The translations under genes and the position numbers were made by a program. Shown here piece after piece: positions 27,312 through 37,399 of a stretch of 52,277 bases of DNA. This DNA comes from Psychrobacter nivimaris. Lineage in GTDB: Bacteria > Pseudomonadota > Gammaproteobacteria > Pseudomonadales > Moraxellaceae. Position 1 is the first letter of the stretch, and the number at the start of each line of letters is the position of its first letter. The notes beneath the pieces were generated by a model that searched no databases, was not told the origin of the DNA, and saw only the letters and a list, made by a program, of their open reading frames with translations. Location: assembly GCF_009812035.1 (NCBI RefSeq), contig NZ_VZIZ01000021.1, positions 1-52,277 on the forward strand. Direction: 5' to 3'.

Positions 27312-28896
27312 TGTGATGAGCCTTAGGGTTATCTGCTTCTGTAATAATAGCGTTCTTGTGCACACGTCTGGTCATATCTGTCTCAGTATGACTCTCACTA
27401 GTCCCTAAAGGTATGATGGCTTCATTGTCGTGATCGTCATATTCAATATCACTGTCTTTGTCATAAGCCATCGGCTCTAGATGCGGTGAGGCTTCGAGAT
27501 TTGAATTATTACCGTTGTAAGCACTCTCACCATGTCTATCTAGATTATCATGTCGTTGTACGTTTTCAGTGGCGGCAGAGGTTTTTCTAAATAGTTTACG
27601 GTTATCGCTATGCTTGCTAGTAGACTGTTTACGCGGTTCGCTATTGGCAAAGATAGCATTTAGCGGCAGATGCAGTTGCTGTTTGGCGTACGCTTCAGTA
27701 TTCTCAAAACGTTTTACCAGTAAACTTAGCCAAGGCTTTTGACCTTCCAATTTCATCTCATCCAACTCGTCCTTGATAGGAAGTGGATAGGGCAAGGTAC
27801 GATAAAAGTCCCATAACGTCATCCTACTCAGGTTTCTTTTGAGTACATAGTCGTCATCATCTGTCATGGTAATCAGATTGCTGTCTTGTAGGTAGTTGAT
27901 ATAGGTATACCATTTTGGCAGCTCTTTGCGACCTAAGACATTACGCAGTGCTTGCTCGCTAACAGCTTCACCTTTTAAGTGGTGGGTATAAACCAAATTC
28001 AACATGTCTAACAAGCTGAGTAACGGGTGACGAGGGTAGACTTCTTCTGTCTCAAAAATCGTCAAGGTATAACTGATCTCAACGCCTAATAAAATCAAAT
28101 TCCACGACAGATAAATCCATAGTAGAAAAATAGGCAAGGCAGCAAAAGCGCCGTAAATCGCTTCATAGCTAGTAAAGTTAGCCATCACTGTACCAAACAG
28201 ATGCTTCATTAATTCAAAGACAATGGCCACGAACACGCCAGCGATGGCTGCATTTTTTGCTGGTACGCGCGCCTTTGGAATAAACCAGTACATACCGATA
28301 AAGCCCGCCATCGTAATACCAATCGATGCCATTTGTACCCAAAAGCTCCAGTCGATACCGTAGCCTGCAATTTGACGATTGAGAAAGCTCAGACTCTGTA
28401 CAGTACTTGAAGCGATAAAAGCGGTACCCAATACTAACGGTCCTAGGGTAACGATAGTCCAATAACGCAGCATGCTTTTGATGCCACCAGAGCGATCTTC
28501 TACTCGCCAAATCTGGTTAAACGCGCGCTCGATAGTGGTTAAGGTCATGATAGTCGTAAAGAATAAAATCATGGCACCGATAATGGTTAGATTGGAGGAT
28601 TTTTCGGCGAAGTCATTGATATACTCACTGACTTGCATGCTCGATTGCGGCAACAGATTGCTATAAATGACGTCATAAATCTGCGCTCTAACTGATGCGA
28701 GTGCTGGTACAGATGATAAAATCATCAGTAATACCGTTAATACCGGTACGATCGACAGCATAGTGGTGTACGTCAGTGAAGCTGCCTTTTGCTGGCAATT
28801 ATCTTCAAAAAAATGCCGAGTCAAAAACCGTAAGAACTGAAACCAGCGCTGCTGTAAAAACGGGAGTTTTTGAGATAATTTTTCCATGTCGACCAT
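27304..28896 (-). CDS. YihY/BrkB-family inner membrane protein
   Basis: 530 residues. The core (~20-290) has six membrane segments and the family motifs KAASLTYTTMLSIVP and FNQIWRVEDR, then LLWIYLSWNLILLGVEISYTL in the last helices. A winged-helix-like domain follows (~300-400), as in the long YihY group. The last ~120 residues are a low-complexity, highly charged tail rich in Ser, His, Asp and Asn. The family was once misnamed ribonuclease BN; its actual role is unproven. I choose ATG 28896, with 28887 as an alternative; neither has a strong ribosome-binding site. It overlaps the DUF2254 gene by 8 bp. Confidence 0.85.
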   Translation of the reverse strand: MVDMEKLSQKLPFLQQRWFQFLRFLTRHFFEDNCQQKAASLTYTTMLSIVPVLTVLLMILSSVPALASVRAQIYDVIYSNLLPQSSMQVSEYINDFAEKSSNLTIIGAMILFFTTIMTLTTIERAFNQIWRVEDRSGGIKSMLRYWTIVTLGPLVLGTAFIASSTVQSLSFLNRQIAGYGIDWSFWVQMASIGITMAGFIGMYWFIPKARVPAKNAAIAGVFVAIVFELMKHLFGTVMANFTSYEAIYGAFAALPIFLLWIYLSWNLILLGVEISYTLTIFETEEVYPRHPLLSLLDMLNLVYTHHLKGEAVSEQALRNVLGRKELPKWYTYINYLQDSNLITMTDDDDYVLKRNLSRMTLWDFYRTLPYPLPIKDELDEMKLEGQKPWLSLLVKRFENTEAYAKQQLHLPLNAIFANSEPRKQSTSKHSDNRKLFRKTSAATENVQRHDNLDRHGESAYNGNNSNLEASPHLEPMAYDKDSDIEYDDHDNEAIIPLGTSESHTETDMTRRVHKNAIITEADNPKAHHSE

Positions 28897-29022
28897 TAAG
28901 CAAAAGTAAGAGTGACAATAGTGTAACAAAGATGAACGGTTATCATCTGCGGTTTAATTGTGTCAAAATGCACTACCTAGCACATCAGATACAATATAAG
29001 TCAGGTTATCAATCATGGTTAT

Positions 29023-29052
29023 TTGCATGACAGTGAATGACTCGGGCATAAT
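29023..29052 (+). promoter_or_regulatory. Candidate promoter for wrbA
   Basis: TTGCAT (29023-29028), an 18-bp spacer and CATAAT (29047-29052), about 90 nt before the wrbA start in the divergent gap with the yihY-like gene. Confidence 0.35.
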
Positions 29053-29143
29053 GTGCACATATTCTACAATGCCAGTTAGTCATATATTTCGCCGCATTTT
29101 TGGTGGCCAGTATGGCTAACGATTTTATAAGGAAGCTTTGCTA

Positions 29144-29761
29144 ATGAGTCAGACCGACCCTTATGTTTTGGTGCTTTATTATTCTAATTACGGTACGACT
29201 AAGACATTAGCATATGCTATCGCTCAAGGTATTGAGGATGCTGGAATGACCGCGCGTATCCGTACGGTACCGACAGTGGCACCTGAAACCACGTCAAGTA
29301 AGCCTGCGATACCTGATGAGGGTGACTTGTACTGTACGATGGATGATCTAAAAGACTGTAGTGGTCTTGCGCTTGGTAGCCCAACCCACTTTGGTAATAT
29401 GGCCGCACCCATGAAGTATTTTTGGGATAATACCGTGACCCTATGGCTGGCAGGGAACCTACAAAACAAACCAGCCTCAGTGTTTACGGCGACAGGTTCC
29501 ATGCATGGTGGCCAAGAAACAACATTGTTGACGATGATGTTGCCGTTGATGCACCATGGTATGGTCATCGTAGGGGTGCCTTATGCAGAGCCAGCATTGA
29601 ACCGCACTCATCGCGGTGGCACGCCTTATGGTGCCAGTCATGTCAGCGGAGCATCGCATGATCAGCCAGTATCTGCTGATGAGCGAGATTTGGGTATTGC
29701 GCAGGGTCGCCGTTTAGCGATTACTGCGGCTGCATTAGCACAGGCTAATTGGAACCGATAA
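29144..29761 (+). CDS. wrbA: NAD(P)H:quinone oxidoreductase, WrbA-type flavoprotein
   Basis: A 205-residue flavodoxin-like protein. VLYYSNYGTTKTLA binds the FMN phosphate. GSPTHFGNMAAPMKYFWD is the WrbA signature, and TGSMHGGQETTLL and YGASHVSG lie further on. It reduces quinones by two electrons and is linked to oxidative-stress defence. The ATG at 29144 follows AAGGAAG. A DUF2069 gene follows at 145 bp, a pairing common in Moraxellaceae and pseudomonads. Confidence 0.92.
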   Translation: MSQTDPYVLVLYYSNYGTTKTLAYAIAQGIEDAGMTARIRTVPTVAPETTSSKPAIPDEGDLYCTMDDLKDCSGLALGSPTHFGNMAAPMKYFWDNTVTLWLAGNLQNKPASVFTATGSMHGGQETTLLTMMLPLMHHGMVIVGVPYAEPALNRTHRGGTPYGASHVSGASHDQPVSADERDLGIAQGRRLAITAAALAQANWNR

Positions 29762-29906
29762 GTAACTTTTATAAACCTGCGGTCTAGAAGCGTCTGAGTC
29801 TCAAAGTCTATGATTCAATGCTTATAACCACTCGGTTATAACCAAGTGGTTATAATAAAGAGCTACTTCAGCAGTATATTATTCATTTAGGAAATCAAAA
29901 TATCTA

Positions 29907-30356
29907 ATGGCTACAACCCGCTCTAATACAAAGCCTCTTAAAACGGTTAAGCCTATCGCACCTATTGCACAGCGCTTAAAGGTTACGTGGTTAATTTGGC
30001 TCGTTTATAGACTGCTCGGATTGCCTATCTTTATCAGTATCTTTAATCCTAGTAGCCCTGATATCATTGGCGGTATTGCTTGGCAGGCGTTATGGCTAGT
30101 GCCAGCGTTGATTCTGACGCCATGGATATTGCGCGGTCGTTCACCTTATGCATTGTTGATAAGCAGTATGTTCACTCTGGTATATTTGGGCGCGAGTGGC
30201 GTGGTGCTGTTTACCCGTATATATGGCAGTAGCTGGGCGGAAATCGCCGTATACTTAGCGGATTTCTTACTATTGCTTGCTATCAATGTTTGGCTATTTA
30301 TTTTGCTTAAACGCCTGCCTTCGATGAACAATGTTGTGAAGAAACCTCGTCAATAA
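29907..30356 (+). CDS. DUF2069 membrane protein
   Basis: A 149-residue protein with four membrane segments (about 27-45, 58-75, 82-105 and 110-133) and a basic N-terminus. Its shape and its position after wrbA match DUF2069. The function is unknown. A GC-rich hairpin closes the unit. Confidence 0.75.
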   Translation: MATTRSNTKPLKTVKPIAPIAQRLKVTWLIWLVYRLLGLPIFISIFNPSSPDIIGGIAWQALWLVPALILTPWILRGRSPYALLISSMFTLVYLGASGVVLFTRIYGSSWAEIAVYLADFLLLLAINVWLFILLKRLPSMNNVVKKPRQ

Positions 30357-30408
30357 TTGAGTTTACCTGAAGCCTAATAAGTTATACCTATCAATCTAAA
30401 ACCATAAA

Positions 30409-30440
30409 AAAGCGGCGCCCCATCTGGGGCGCCGCTTTCT
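30409..30440. terminator. Bidirectional GC-rich terminator
   Basis: Perfect 13-bp stem AAAGCGGCGCCCC/GGGGCGCCGCTTT (30409-30421 with 30426-30438) with a 4-nt loop, between the convergent DUF2069 and DUF3108 genes. Its GC content contrasts with the AT-rich surroundings. Confidence 0.9.
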
Positions 30441-30466
30441 TGTTTACAACTTTCAAGATAAGTAGA

Positions 30467-31246
30467 TTAGTTAATCTTAGTTAATTCCAAATCCATTTTC
30501 TTACCATCGTTAATTTGACTAACTTTAACTGGCATATAGTCCAAGCTTGGGGCTAACCAAAAACTGGTAGAGCGGCTATCATCATCGTGGACGCGGTCAA
30601 CACGTACCGTATCAAAGGTACCCGCTGGTACGGTAATCTTAGTGCTGCCTGATTTTTTAAATGGCGTCTTCTCGATTTTGTCTTTTTTTGCCATGTAGTA
30701 GTTACCAGAGAATTTACCGTTTAATAAATCTTGGCGAATCTGTACCTCAAGGCTCAAGTCATCAAAGGCTTGTTGCGACATATTCATAGTCGTCGACTTG
30801 CCCTTATAGTTACTGGTGACTTTTTTACTGCTTGGGTTAAAGTCTAGTTTATGCGTGCGACCCATGCCAAGTAGTTTGTAGGTGGTGCTTGCCTGCGTGG
30901 GACTGACGTTGTTGCCATTAATCGTAAAAGTGCTGTTTTGCGAAGCACTTGCCACACCAGCGACGCGAGCCTTAACGTTATATTTCCACGTATTACCAGA
31001 TTTGCTTAGCGTACGAGTTGCTGTGCCTTTGTACTTGTCCTCAACGGTAAAACTATAATCGGCAGTTGATGGTTGGACGGTTTTTGCGCTAGCAAGGGTA
31101 GGTGCGGTCATACTCAAAGCTCCAACGGTAGAGATACTGATGCCTGTCACCAAGGCAGATAAAAATTTAGATGGACTGCGTTTTGCGTTATTAGCATTAT
31201 CAATATTGCCGCTTGATGACTTCTTGTGCATTGATGAAAAACTCAT
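30467..31246 (-). CDS. Secreted DUF3108 protein
   Basis: A 259-residue protein with a long N-terminal signal region (polar 1-27, hydrophobic ~28-50, probable cleavage after ASA near 54). The mature part is beta-rich. It has YSFTVEDKYKGTATRTLSKSG at its start and VPAGTFDTVRV followed by SFWLAPSLDYMPVKV near the end, the DUF3108 signatures. Likely periplasmic or outer-membrane-associated; function unknown. The unusually long N-terminus raises the option of an internal start. Confidence 0.82.
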   Translation of the reverse strand: MSFSSMHKKSSSGNIDNANNAKRSPSKFLSALVTGISISTVGALSMTAPTLASAKTVQPSTADYSFTVEDKYKGTATRTLSKSGNTWKYNVKARVAGVASASQNSTFTINGNNVSPTQASTTYKLLGMGRTHKLDFNPSSKKVTSNYKGKSTTMNMSQQAFDDLSLEVQIRQDLLNGKFSGNYYMAKKDKIEKTPFKKSGSTKITVPAGTFDTVRVDRVHDDDSRSTSFWLAPSLDYMPVKVSQINDGKKMDLELTKIN

Positions 31247-31567
31247 AGATACCCCTTCATTAATTTATTGCTGATATAGCAATTTTTTCGTTCGTTCTTA
31301 TTATGTTTACCAGACCTATAATGGTCATACGCTGTTACATTTTCAAGCGTGATGTCATACCGCTTCGTGTAGTGCGTGTAGCAAATGTTTCTATAGTTAA
31401 TTTGGTATTGGTCAAAATATAAATTCAGCTCGTCAATATCTTTAAATATTCCTACTTCTTGTCCTTTGTCTAACTAGCATACTGACTCTATTAAACGTGA
31501 TGCATCGATACGAGCTGTTGATTGATGAATTTTTGCAAAATAATCTTGTAAATTTTTGGGCTTTACA

Positions 31568-31596
31568 CTTGAACCGAACTCACCTTGCCCCCACTT
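31568..31596 (+). promoter_or_regulatory. Sigma-32 heat-shock promoter of groESL
   Basis: CTTGAA (31568-31573), a 15-bp spacer and CCCCACTT (31589-31596). This matches the RpoH consensus CTTGAA-N13-15-CCCCATnT with one mismatch and has the same spacing I recall for the E. coli groE promoter. It leaves a ~120-nt leader. Confidence 0.85.
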
Positions 31597-31723
31597 TTTG
31601 TTACAAGCTCAAGGCTTATCTATAAAGCGTTGTTTTTGGCAGTGTTCCCTATAGATACTGGTTTTGAGACCATTAATTCAAATAAACCCTTAATTTTATT
31701 AACCAACTTTTGGAGTCATATCG

Positions 31724-32014
31724 ATGAACATTCGTCCTTTACATGACCGTATTGTCGTCCGCCGCATAGAAGAAGAAACAAAGACTGCTGGTGGTATCTT
31801 GCTTCCTGGTTCAGCACAAGAGAAACCTTCACAAGGTGAAGTGCTTGCAGTTGGTAATGGTCAAGTTCGTGACAATGGTGAAACTCGTGCGTTAGATGTA
31901 AAAGCTGGCGACAAAGTTTTGTTCGGTCAATATGCTGGTCAAACCGTAAAGGTTGACGGTGAAGAACTATTGATTATGAAAGAGTCTGATGTATTGGGTG
32001 TGCTAGAAGGCTAG
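31724..32014 (+). CDS. groES: Co-chaperonin GroES
   Basis: A 96-residue lid of the GroEL chamber. It starts [14 protein letters not shown]. The mobile loop [20 protein letters not shown] contacts GroEL, and the C-terminus has the conserved [17 protein letters not shown] lies 9 nt before the ATG. It is the first gene of the groESL operon, 123 bp before groEL. Confidence 0.98.
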   Translation: MNIRPLHDRIVVRRIEEETKTAGGILLPGSAQEKPSQGEVLAVGNGQVRDNGETRALDVKAGDKVLFGQYAGQTVKVDGEELLIMKESDVLGVLEG

Positions 32015-32131
32015 TCCTTTTGAGTATTATTTTATACTCAGCACATTTTGATAGCAGTTTCTGATAATCGCTTTTGATAAGCAACTATCAAATCAATCAA
32101 TTGTATTCTCATACTTATAATAGTGGAGTAA

Positions 32132-33787
<1,656 letters not shown>

Positions 33788-33944
33788 TTGATGCCTCGAC
33801 TGAATTTGTACGACGTTGTTAACCTCGTTCGATGTACTATCAGTACAGTCTTTACTCGGTTTCCTAGTCGTACTGCTTCAGTCAACCCATAAAGCGTTTT
33901 TCACTACAAATATAACTACCGTAGTAAAAGTGTTTTAATTACCA

Positions 33945-33980
33945 AAATCCCTGTTATCGAAAGATAGCAGGGCTTTTTTA
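33945..33980 (+). terminator. Terminator after groEL
   Basis: A 10-bp stem with one wobble (33949-33958 with 33963-33972), GAAA tetraloop and a T-run, 160 nt past the stop codon. Confidence 0.85.
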
Positions 33981-34094
33981 TGCTCGATAATAAAGTTGTG
34001 TAAGAATTCAAATTAACCAGCTATTTATACTTATCTTAATAGACTTAACGTATATGAAGGCAGTGCTCGAGATTGCTCATCAGTATTAAAAGTC

Positions 34095-34550
34095 TCACAC
34101 AAAAATAGGTAAAGTTGTCTTATTGATGACCTTTCTCACTGATAAATGAGTGTGTATGTCTTTTACGCTAGCAAGCTTGTGCAGCTTACGGGTGAACCGC
34201 TCATAACCATCGAGATTGGGGCTGACTACTTCTAACAAATAATCGTAAGAACCTGACACCACATGTCCATTGATGACCTCGTCCATATTGGATAGGGCAT
34301 TCTCAAAGGTTGCAATAGATTCTTCTTGGTGGCTGTTGAGACTGACCTCCACAAAGAAACTCATCATAATGCCCGCTTTGGCTTTATTGATGTTCGCTTG
34401 ATAGTTCTCTATATAACCCTCATCTTCCAAACGTTTTAGGCGCCGCGCGCAAGGAGAAGGCGACAGCCCTATACGGTTAGCCAGTTCTGCCGTAGATAAG
34501 CGCGCTTCTTTTTGAAGCACTTCCAAGATATGACGGTCGATTTTGTCCAT
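34095..34550 (-). CDS. AsnC/Lrp-family transcriptional regulator
   Basis: 151 residues. The N-terminal helix-turn-helix includes DRHILEVLQKEARLSTAELANRIGLSPSPCARRLKRLE (~4-42), the AsnC-type fold. The C-terminal half is the RAM/AsnC effector-binding domain (MSFFVEVSL, VVSGSYDYLLEV). Such proteins sense amino acids. It is divergent from an EamA transporter and an aminotransferase gene and probably controls them and itself. Candidate operator palindromes lie in the shared gap. Confidence 0.92.
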   Translation of the reverse strand: MDKIDRHILEVLQKEARLSTAELANRIGLSPSPCARRLKRLEDEGYIENYQANINKAKAGIMMSFFVEVSLNSHQEESIATFENALSNMDEVINGHVVSGSYDYLLEVVSPNLDGYERFTRKLHKLASVKDIHTHLSVRKVINKTTLPIFV

Positions 34551-34560
34551 AATTTACCTT

Positions 34561-34632
34561 TTGGCTTTTTAAGCCAATAATTTTTATTTAATTAGCATTA
34601 TCCACCAAATATTCGCAAAATTGCAATGAATG
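34561..34632. promoter_or_regulatory. Candidate operators in the regulator/transporter intergenic region
   Basis: Two symmetrical elements: TTGGCTT-TTT-AAGCCAA (34561-34577), just upstream of the regulator's ribosome-binding site, and the imperfect palindrome ATTCGCAAAATTGCAATGAAT (34611-34631) around GCAA-N2-TTGC. Both suit an AsnC/Lrp-type dimer, but this is inference from position and symmetry. Confidence 0.4.
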
Positions 34633-34697
34633 AATAGAGATAAAAGCGCGTATTTTAATCGATAATTGGTCTTTGTATAGCAGCATAAGACACGACT

Positions 34698-35615
34698 ATG
34701 AATACGATATTCCACTCCTCATCGCGCAAAAATCCTTTGTTTGTAATGTCGCCACTAACCAAAGGCTATGTGGCAATGAGCGTTGTCTTATTTATTTGGT
34801 CAGGCTTTGCGTTGACTGTGCGAGCGGTTGGAGCATCGTCGCTAAGTATTGCGGATGTCATGCTCATTCGCTTTAGTGTGCCGCTGGTCTTGTTGACTCC
34901 TTGGGTACTCTCTAGTTGGCATGAAGTCAAAAGTATAAGACTGCCAGATATCATGTTCGTTTTACTTGGTGGCGTGCCTTTTCTTCTGTTAGCTGCTTTT
35001 GGCGCAAGTACAGTGCCAGCAGCTTACGTTGGTACTATTTTGACAGGTACGCCAGTCTTCTTTGCCGCATTATTGTCTTTTATTTTTTATCGTCAGCGAA
35101 TATCATTGAGGAAATTTGCCGCATTAATCCTTATTCTCTTTGGTATCGCGACTATGATTGGCGGGCATGCGCAGTCAATACCTAATAGTCTTCTGTACGG
35201 TGTGGGGTTACTGTTGATGGCAAGCCTGATTTGGGCGGGTTATACCTTAGGGTTAAAAAGCACCAAGTTGAGTCCAATAGCTATCGCTATCGTGCTCTCT
35301 TATACCTCATTCTTTCTGACATTGATGATGGTTCTGTCTGGTATTGTAGAGACCAATATAGGTTCTGTATCTTTTGATGAAGCGCTTCCGTTTATCCTAG
35401 TACAAGGACTTGGTGTAGGGGTAGTATCAACCATTGCGTTTTCTTATGCAGTCAAACAACTGGGCTCCATTCGTACCTTATTACTCGGCTCTTTGTCCCC
35501 AGGATTAACCGCTATACTGGCCACGCTGATACTCAATGAGTCTCTATCAGTTATTATGATATGCGGCATCGTACTCAGTACCATTGGTGTCATCTTGTCC
35601 AATCGAGCGAAATAA
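34698..35615 (+). CDS. EamA-family (DMT) transporter
   Basis: A 305-residue inner-membrane protein with ten hydrophobic segments in two EamA repeats (~24-155 and ~165-300). The first repeat contains LFIWSGFALTVRAV and VPAAYVGTILTGTPVFFA, the second SLIWAGYTLGLK and SLSPGLTAILATLILNE. DMT proteins of this kind export amino acids or metabolites. The divergent AsnC-type regulator and downstream aminotransferase suggest an amino-acid substrate. A start at the internal Met17 is possible. Confidence 0.88.
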   Translation: MNTIFHSSSRKNPLFVMSPLTKGYVAMSVVLFIWSGFALTVRAVGASSLSIADVMLIRFSVPLVLLTPWVLSSWHEVKSIRLPDIMFVLLGGVPFLLLAAFGASTVPAAYVGTILTGTPVFFAALLSFIFYRQRISLRKFAALILILFGIATMIGGHAQSIPNSLLYGVGLLLMASLIWAGYTLGLKSTKLSPIAIAIVLSYTSFFLTLMMVLSGIVETNIGSVSFDEALPFILVQGLGVGVVSTIAFSYAVKQLGSIRTLLLGSLSPGLTAILATLILNESLSVIMICGIVLSTIGVILSNRAK

Positions 35616-35633
35616 ACTAATTAAGGAAGTATC

Positions 35634-36143
35634 ATGATGTTAAACAATATGCCTATCATCAATGGTGATCCACTGTGGGCATTGTTAGGTAGGTTTCGCG
35701 CTGACCAGCGTAAACATAAAATAGATCTATTGGTTGGTGTCTATCGGGATGAGTATGGCAATACGCCTGTGATGAAAACCGTGCAAGACGCAGAGATACA
35801 TCTTGCTCATGAAGCTCATTCAAAAGCTTATGGCATGCTATCGGGTAACGCTAATTTTAACCAGCAAATGGCAAAATTTGTACTGGGTGACAGTCCAAGT
35901 CTAAAAGACCAGTGCACGATTCAGACGGTTGGGGCATCAGGTGCATTACGACTCATTGCTGATTTGATCGCCACGCTCTCTCCAGATTCAACCGTTTGGA
36001 TCAGCGACCCTGGCTATATCAATCATCGTCCGCTGATGGAAGGTGCTGGGTTAACGGTTAATACATATCCATGGCAAAATAAAAATGGACAGTTAGATAT
36101 TGATGCGTGTTTTGCTGCGTTAGAAAAAGCAAAAGAAGGAGAC
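35634..36143 (+). pseudogene. Aspartate/aromatic aminotransferase, 5' part, interrupted by IS3-family element
   Basis: The first ~170 codons of a class I aminotransferase close to AspC/TyrB. LLVGVYRDEYGNTPVM matches the N-terminal substrate region, AYGMLSGNANF and GASGALRLIADL follow, and WISDPGYINHRPLMEGAGL holds the Asn/Pro region of the PLP pocket. Homology ends at EKAKEGD, exactly at the left end of the IS; the frame then runs six codons into the IS and stops. The central ~210 codons, including the PLP-binding lysine, are missing. The remnant starts 18 bp after the EamA gene, behind AAGGAAG, so it was an operon member. It cannot be active. Confidence 0.85.
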
Positions 36144-36214
36144 TGTAACTATCCCCTAAACTAACACAGCTCAAACGTAGAATTTCTTATAAAATACCCA
36201 TAAGGAGTTTTGAT

Positions 36215-36475
36215 ATGAGCAAACGAATGACTGAGACCCAAATCGTATCGATATTAAAAGAAGCAGAAGCTGGGATACCTGCTAAAGAGCTGTGCCGTAA
36301 ATACGGGGTAGCTAGCTCGACATTTTACAAATGGAAGTCTAAATACGGCGGTATGGAAGCCTCTGATGTCAAGCGACTAAAAGAGCTTGAAGAAGAAAAC
36401 CGTAGGCTTAAACAGATGTATGCTGATTTAAGCCTTAAAGCGCAAATGCAGGAAGAGATCATAAAAAAGCTATAG
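36215..36475 (+). CDS. IS3-family transposase OrfA
   Basis: 86 residues. The helix-turn-helix (~5-45) includes ILKEAEAGIPAKELCRKYG and STFYKWKSKYGG, followed by a leucine-zipper-like coiled coil (~50-80, LKELEEENRRLKQMYADL). OrfA binds the IS ends. A slippery AAAAAAG at 36463-36469, six nt before the stop codon, should allow -1 frameshifting into orfB. AAGGAG lies 8 nt before the ATG. Confidence 0.92.
   Translation: MSKRMTETQIVSILKEAEAGIPAKELCRKYGVASSTFYKWKSKYGGMEASDVKRLKELEEENRRLKQMYADLSLKAQMQEEIIKKL
36463..36469 (+). promoter_or_regulatory. Programmed -1 frameshift heptamer AAAAAAG
   Basis: The heptamer A-AAA-AAG is in the right phase of orfA. Slipping back one base reads KKAIAPVPERKVWAQ and continues without a break into orfB, giving an OrfAB fusion transposase as in other IS3 elements. 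Confidence 0.8.
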
Positions 36476-36510
36476 CGCCTGTACCCGAGCGCAAAGTCTG
36501 GGCGCAAGAA

Positions 36511-37290
36511 TTGCAGGCGCAGTATGGTGTTAGTATTGCATTGAGCTGTCAGGTGGTCTGTATGAGTCGAACCGCTTACTACTATAAGCCTAAGCTATCT
36601 GATGATAGTGAGATTATTGATGTCTTAAATGAGCTAACAGATAAGCACAATCGTTGGGGCTTCCCAAAGTGTTTTAAGCGTATACGCAAGCTTGGCTATT
36701 CATGGAATCATAAGCGAGTACACCGTGTTTATACAGCGTTAAACTTAAACCTACGCCGTAAGTCTAAAAGACGGCTACCAGCACGTAACCCCCAGCCGTT
36801 AAGTGTGCCAGACGCATTGGGTCATACTTGGTCTATGGACTTTATGAGCGATAAGCTGCATAACAATATTCGCTTTCGAACCTTTAATGTGATTGATGAT
36901 TACAACCGTGAAGTATTAGGCATTGATATTGGTACCAGTATGCCTTCACTCCGAGTAATTCGCTACCTTGACCAGCTAGCTGAGTGGCATGGTTACCCTA
37001 AGCAAATAAGGGTAGATAACGGCAGTGAGTTTACATCCAGCGTATTCACTGATTGGGCATCAGCTCATGGTGTCTATGTTGACTATATTGAGCCTGGCTG
37101 TCCTTATCAGAACGCTTACATTGAAAGGTTTAATCGCAGTTATCGCAATGAGGTTTTGGATTGTTATTTATTCAATGATTTAAATGAAGTCAGTCAACTG
37201 ACTGAGGAATGGATCACGGTTTATAACACCGAAAGACCCCATGATTCACTTAATGATATGACACCTGCCGAGTACAGACAGGTGGCTTAA
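36511..37290 (+). CDS. IS3-family transposase OrfB (DDE integrase domain)
   Basis: 259 residues as an independent frame from a TTG, but most likely made as the C-terminal part of an OrfAB frameshift product, so the true coding region begins near 36463. An HTH_21-like region with NRWGFPKCFKRIRKLGYSWN is followed by the rve domain. The acidic triad is the Asp in TWSMDFMSD, the Asp in IRVDNGSEFTS, and the Glu in NAYIERFNRSYRNEVLDCY. The end, ERPHDSLNDMTPAEY, is typical. All catalytic residues are present, so the element may still be active. Confidence 0.93.
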   Translation: MQAQYGVSIALSCQVVCMSRTAYYYKPKLSDDSEIIDVLNELTDKHNRWGFPKCFKRIRKLGYSWNHKRVHRVYTALNLNLRRKSKRRLPARNPQPLSVPDALGHTWSMDFMSDKLHNNIRFRTFNVIDDYNREVLGIDIGTSMPSLRVIRYLDQLAEWHGYPKQIRVDNGSEFTSSVFTDWASAHGVYVDYIEPGCPYQNAYIERFNRSYRNEVLDCYLFNDLNEVSQLTEEWITVYNTERPHDSLNDMTPAEYRQVA

Positions 37291-37332
37291 TTATTCTACG
37301 ATGATGTTGTGTTAAGAATGGGGTATTTACAC

Positions 37333-37374
37333 CCTCAACTGGCTGACGCTATCATATCGATTGTTTCACGTTAG
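37333..37374 (+). pseudogene. Aminotransferase 3' remnant beyond the IS
   Basis: Immediately right of the IS, 13 codons reading PQLADAIISIVSR and then TAG match the pattern of the extreme C-terminus of aspartate/aromatic aminotransferases (AspC ends LCEAIVAVL). It is the other end of the gene whose 5' part lies at 35634-36143. The match is short but in the expected strand and place. Confidence 0.65.
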
Positions 37375-37399
37375 AGAATAATTCTTATCGCTCAGTGCA

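Larger units (their letters stand above)
36144..37331 (+). mobile_element. IS3-family insertion sequence, 1188 bp
   Basis: Bounded by related ends that start TGTAA. The left end reads TGTAACTATCCCC and the right end, reverse-complemented, TGTAAATACCCCA. Both continue with TAACACA and CGTAGAAT blocks, giving imperfect inverted repeats of about 39 bp. It encodes two overlapping frames typical of IS3: orfA with a helix-turn-helix and orfB with the DDE domain. OrfA features such as KSKYGGME suggest the IS407/IS51-like branch. The bases flanking the element (AGAC on the left, CCCT on the right) are not a direct duplication, so the original insertion has since suffered a deletion or recombination. 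The element itself appears intact. Confidence 0.92.

Noticed and set aside
27312..27365. Upstream extension of the DUF2254 frame
   Set aside because: It lies inside the yihY-like gene and lacks a ribosome-binding site; the GTG at 27311 better fits a coupled overlap.
36144..36150. Target-site duplication around the IS
   Set aside because: Left (AGAC) and right (CCCT) flanks do not match at 3, 4 or 5 bp.
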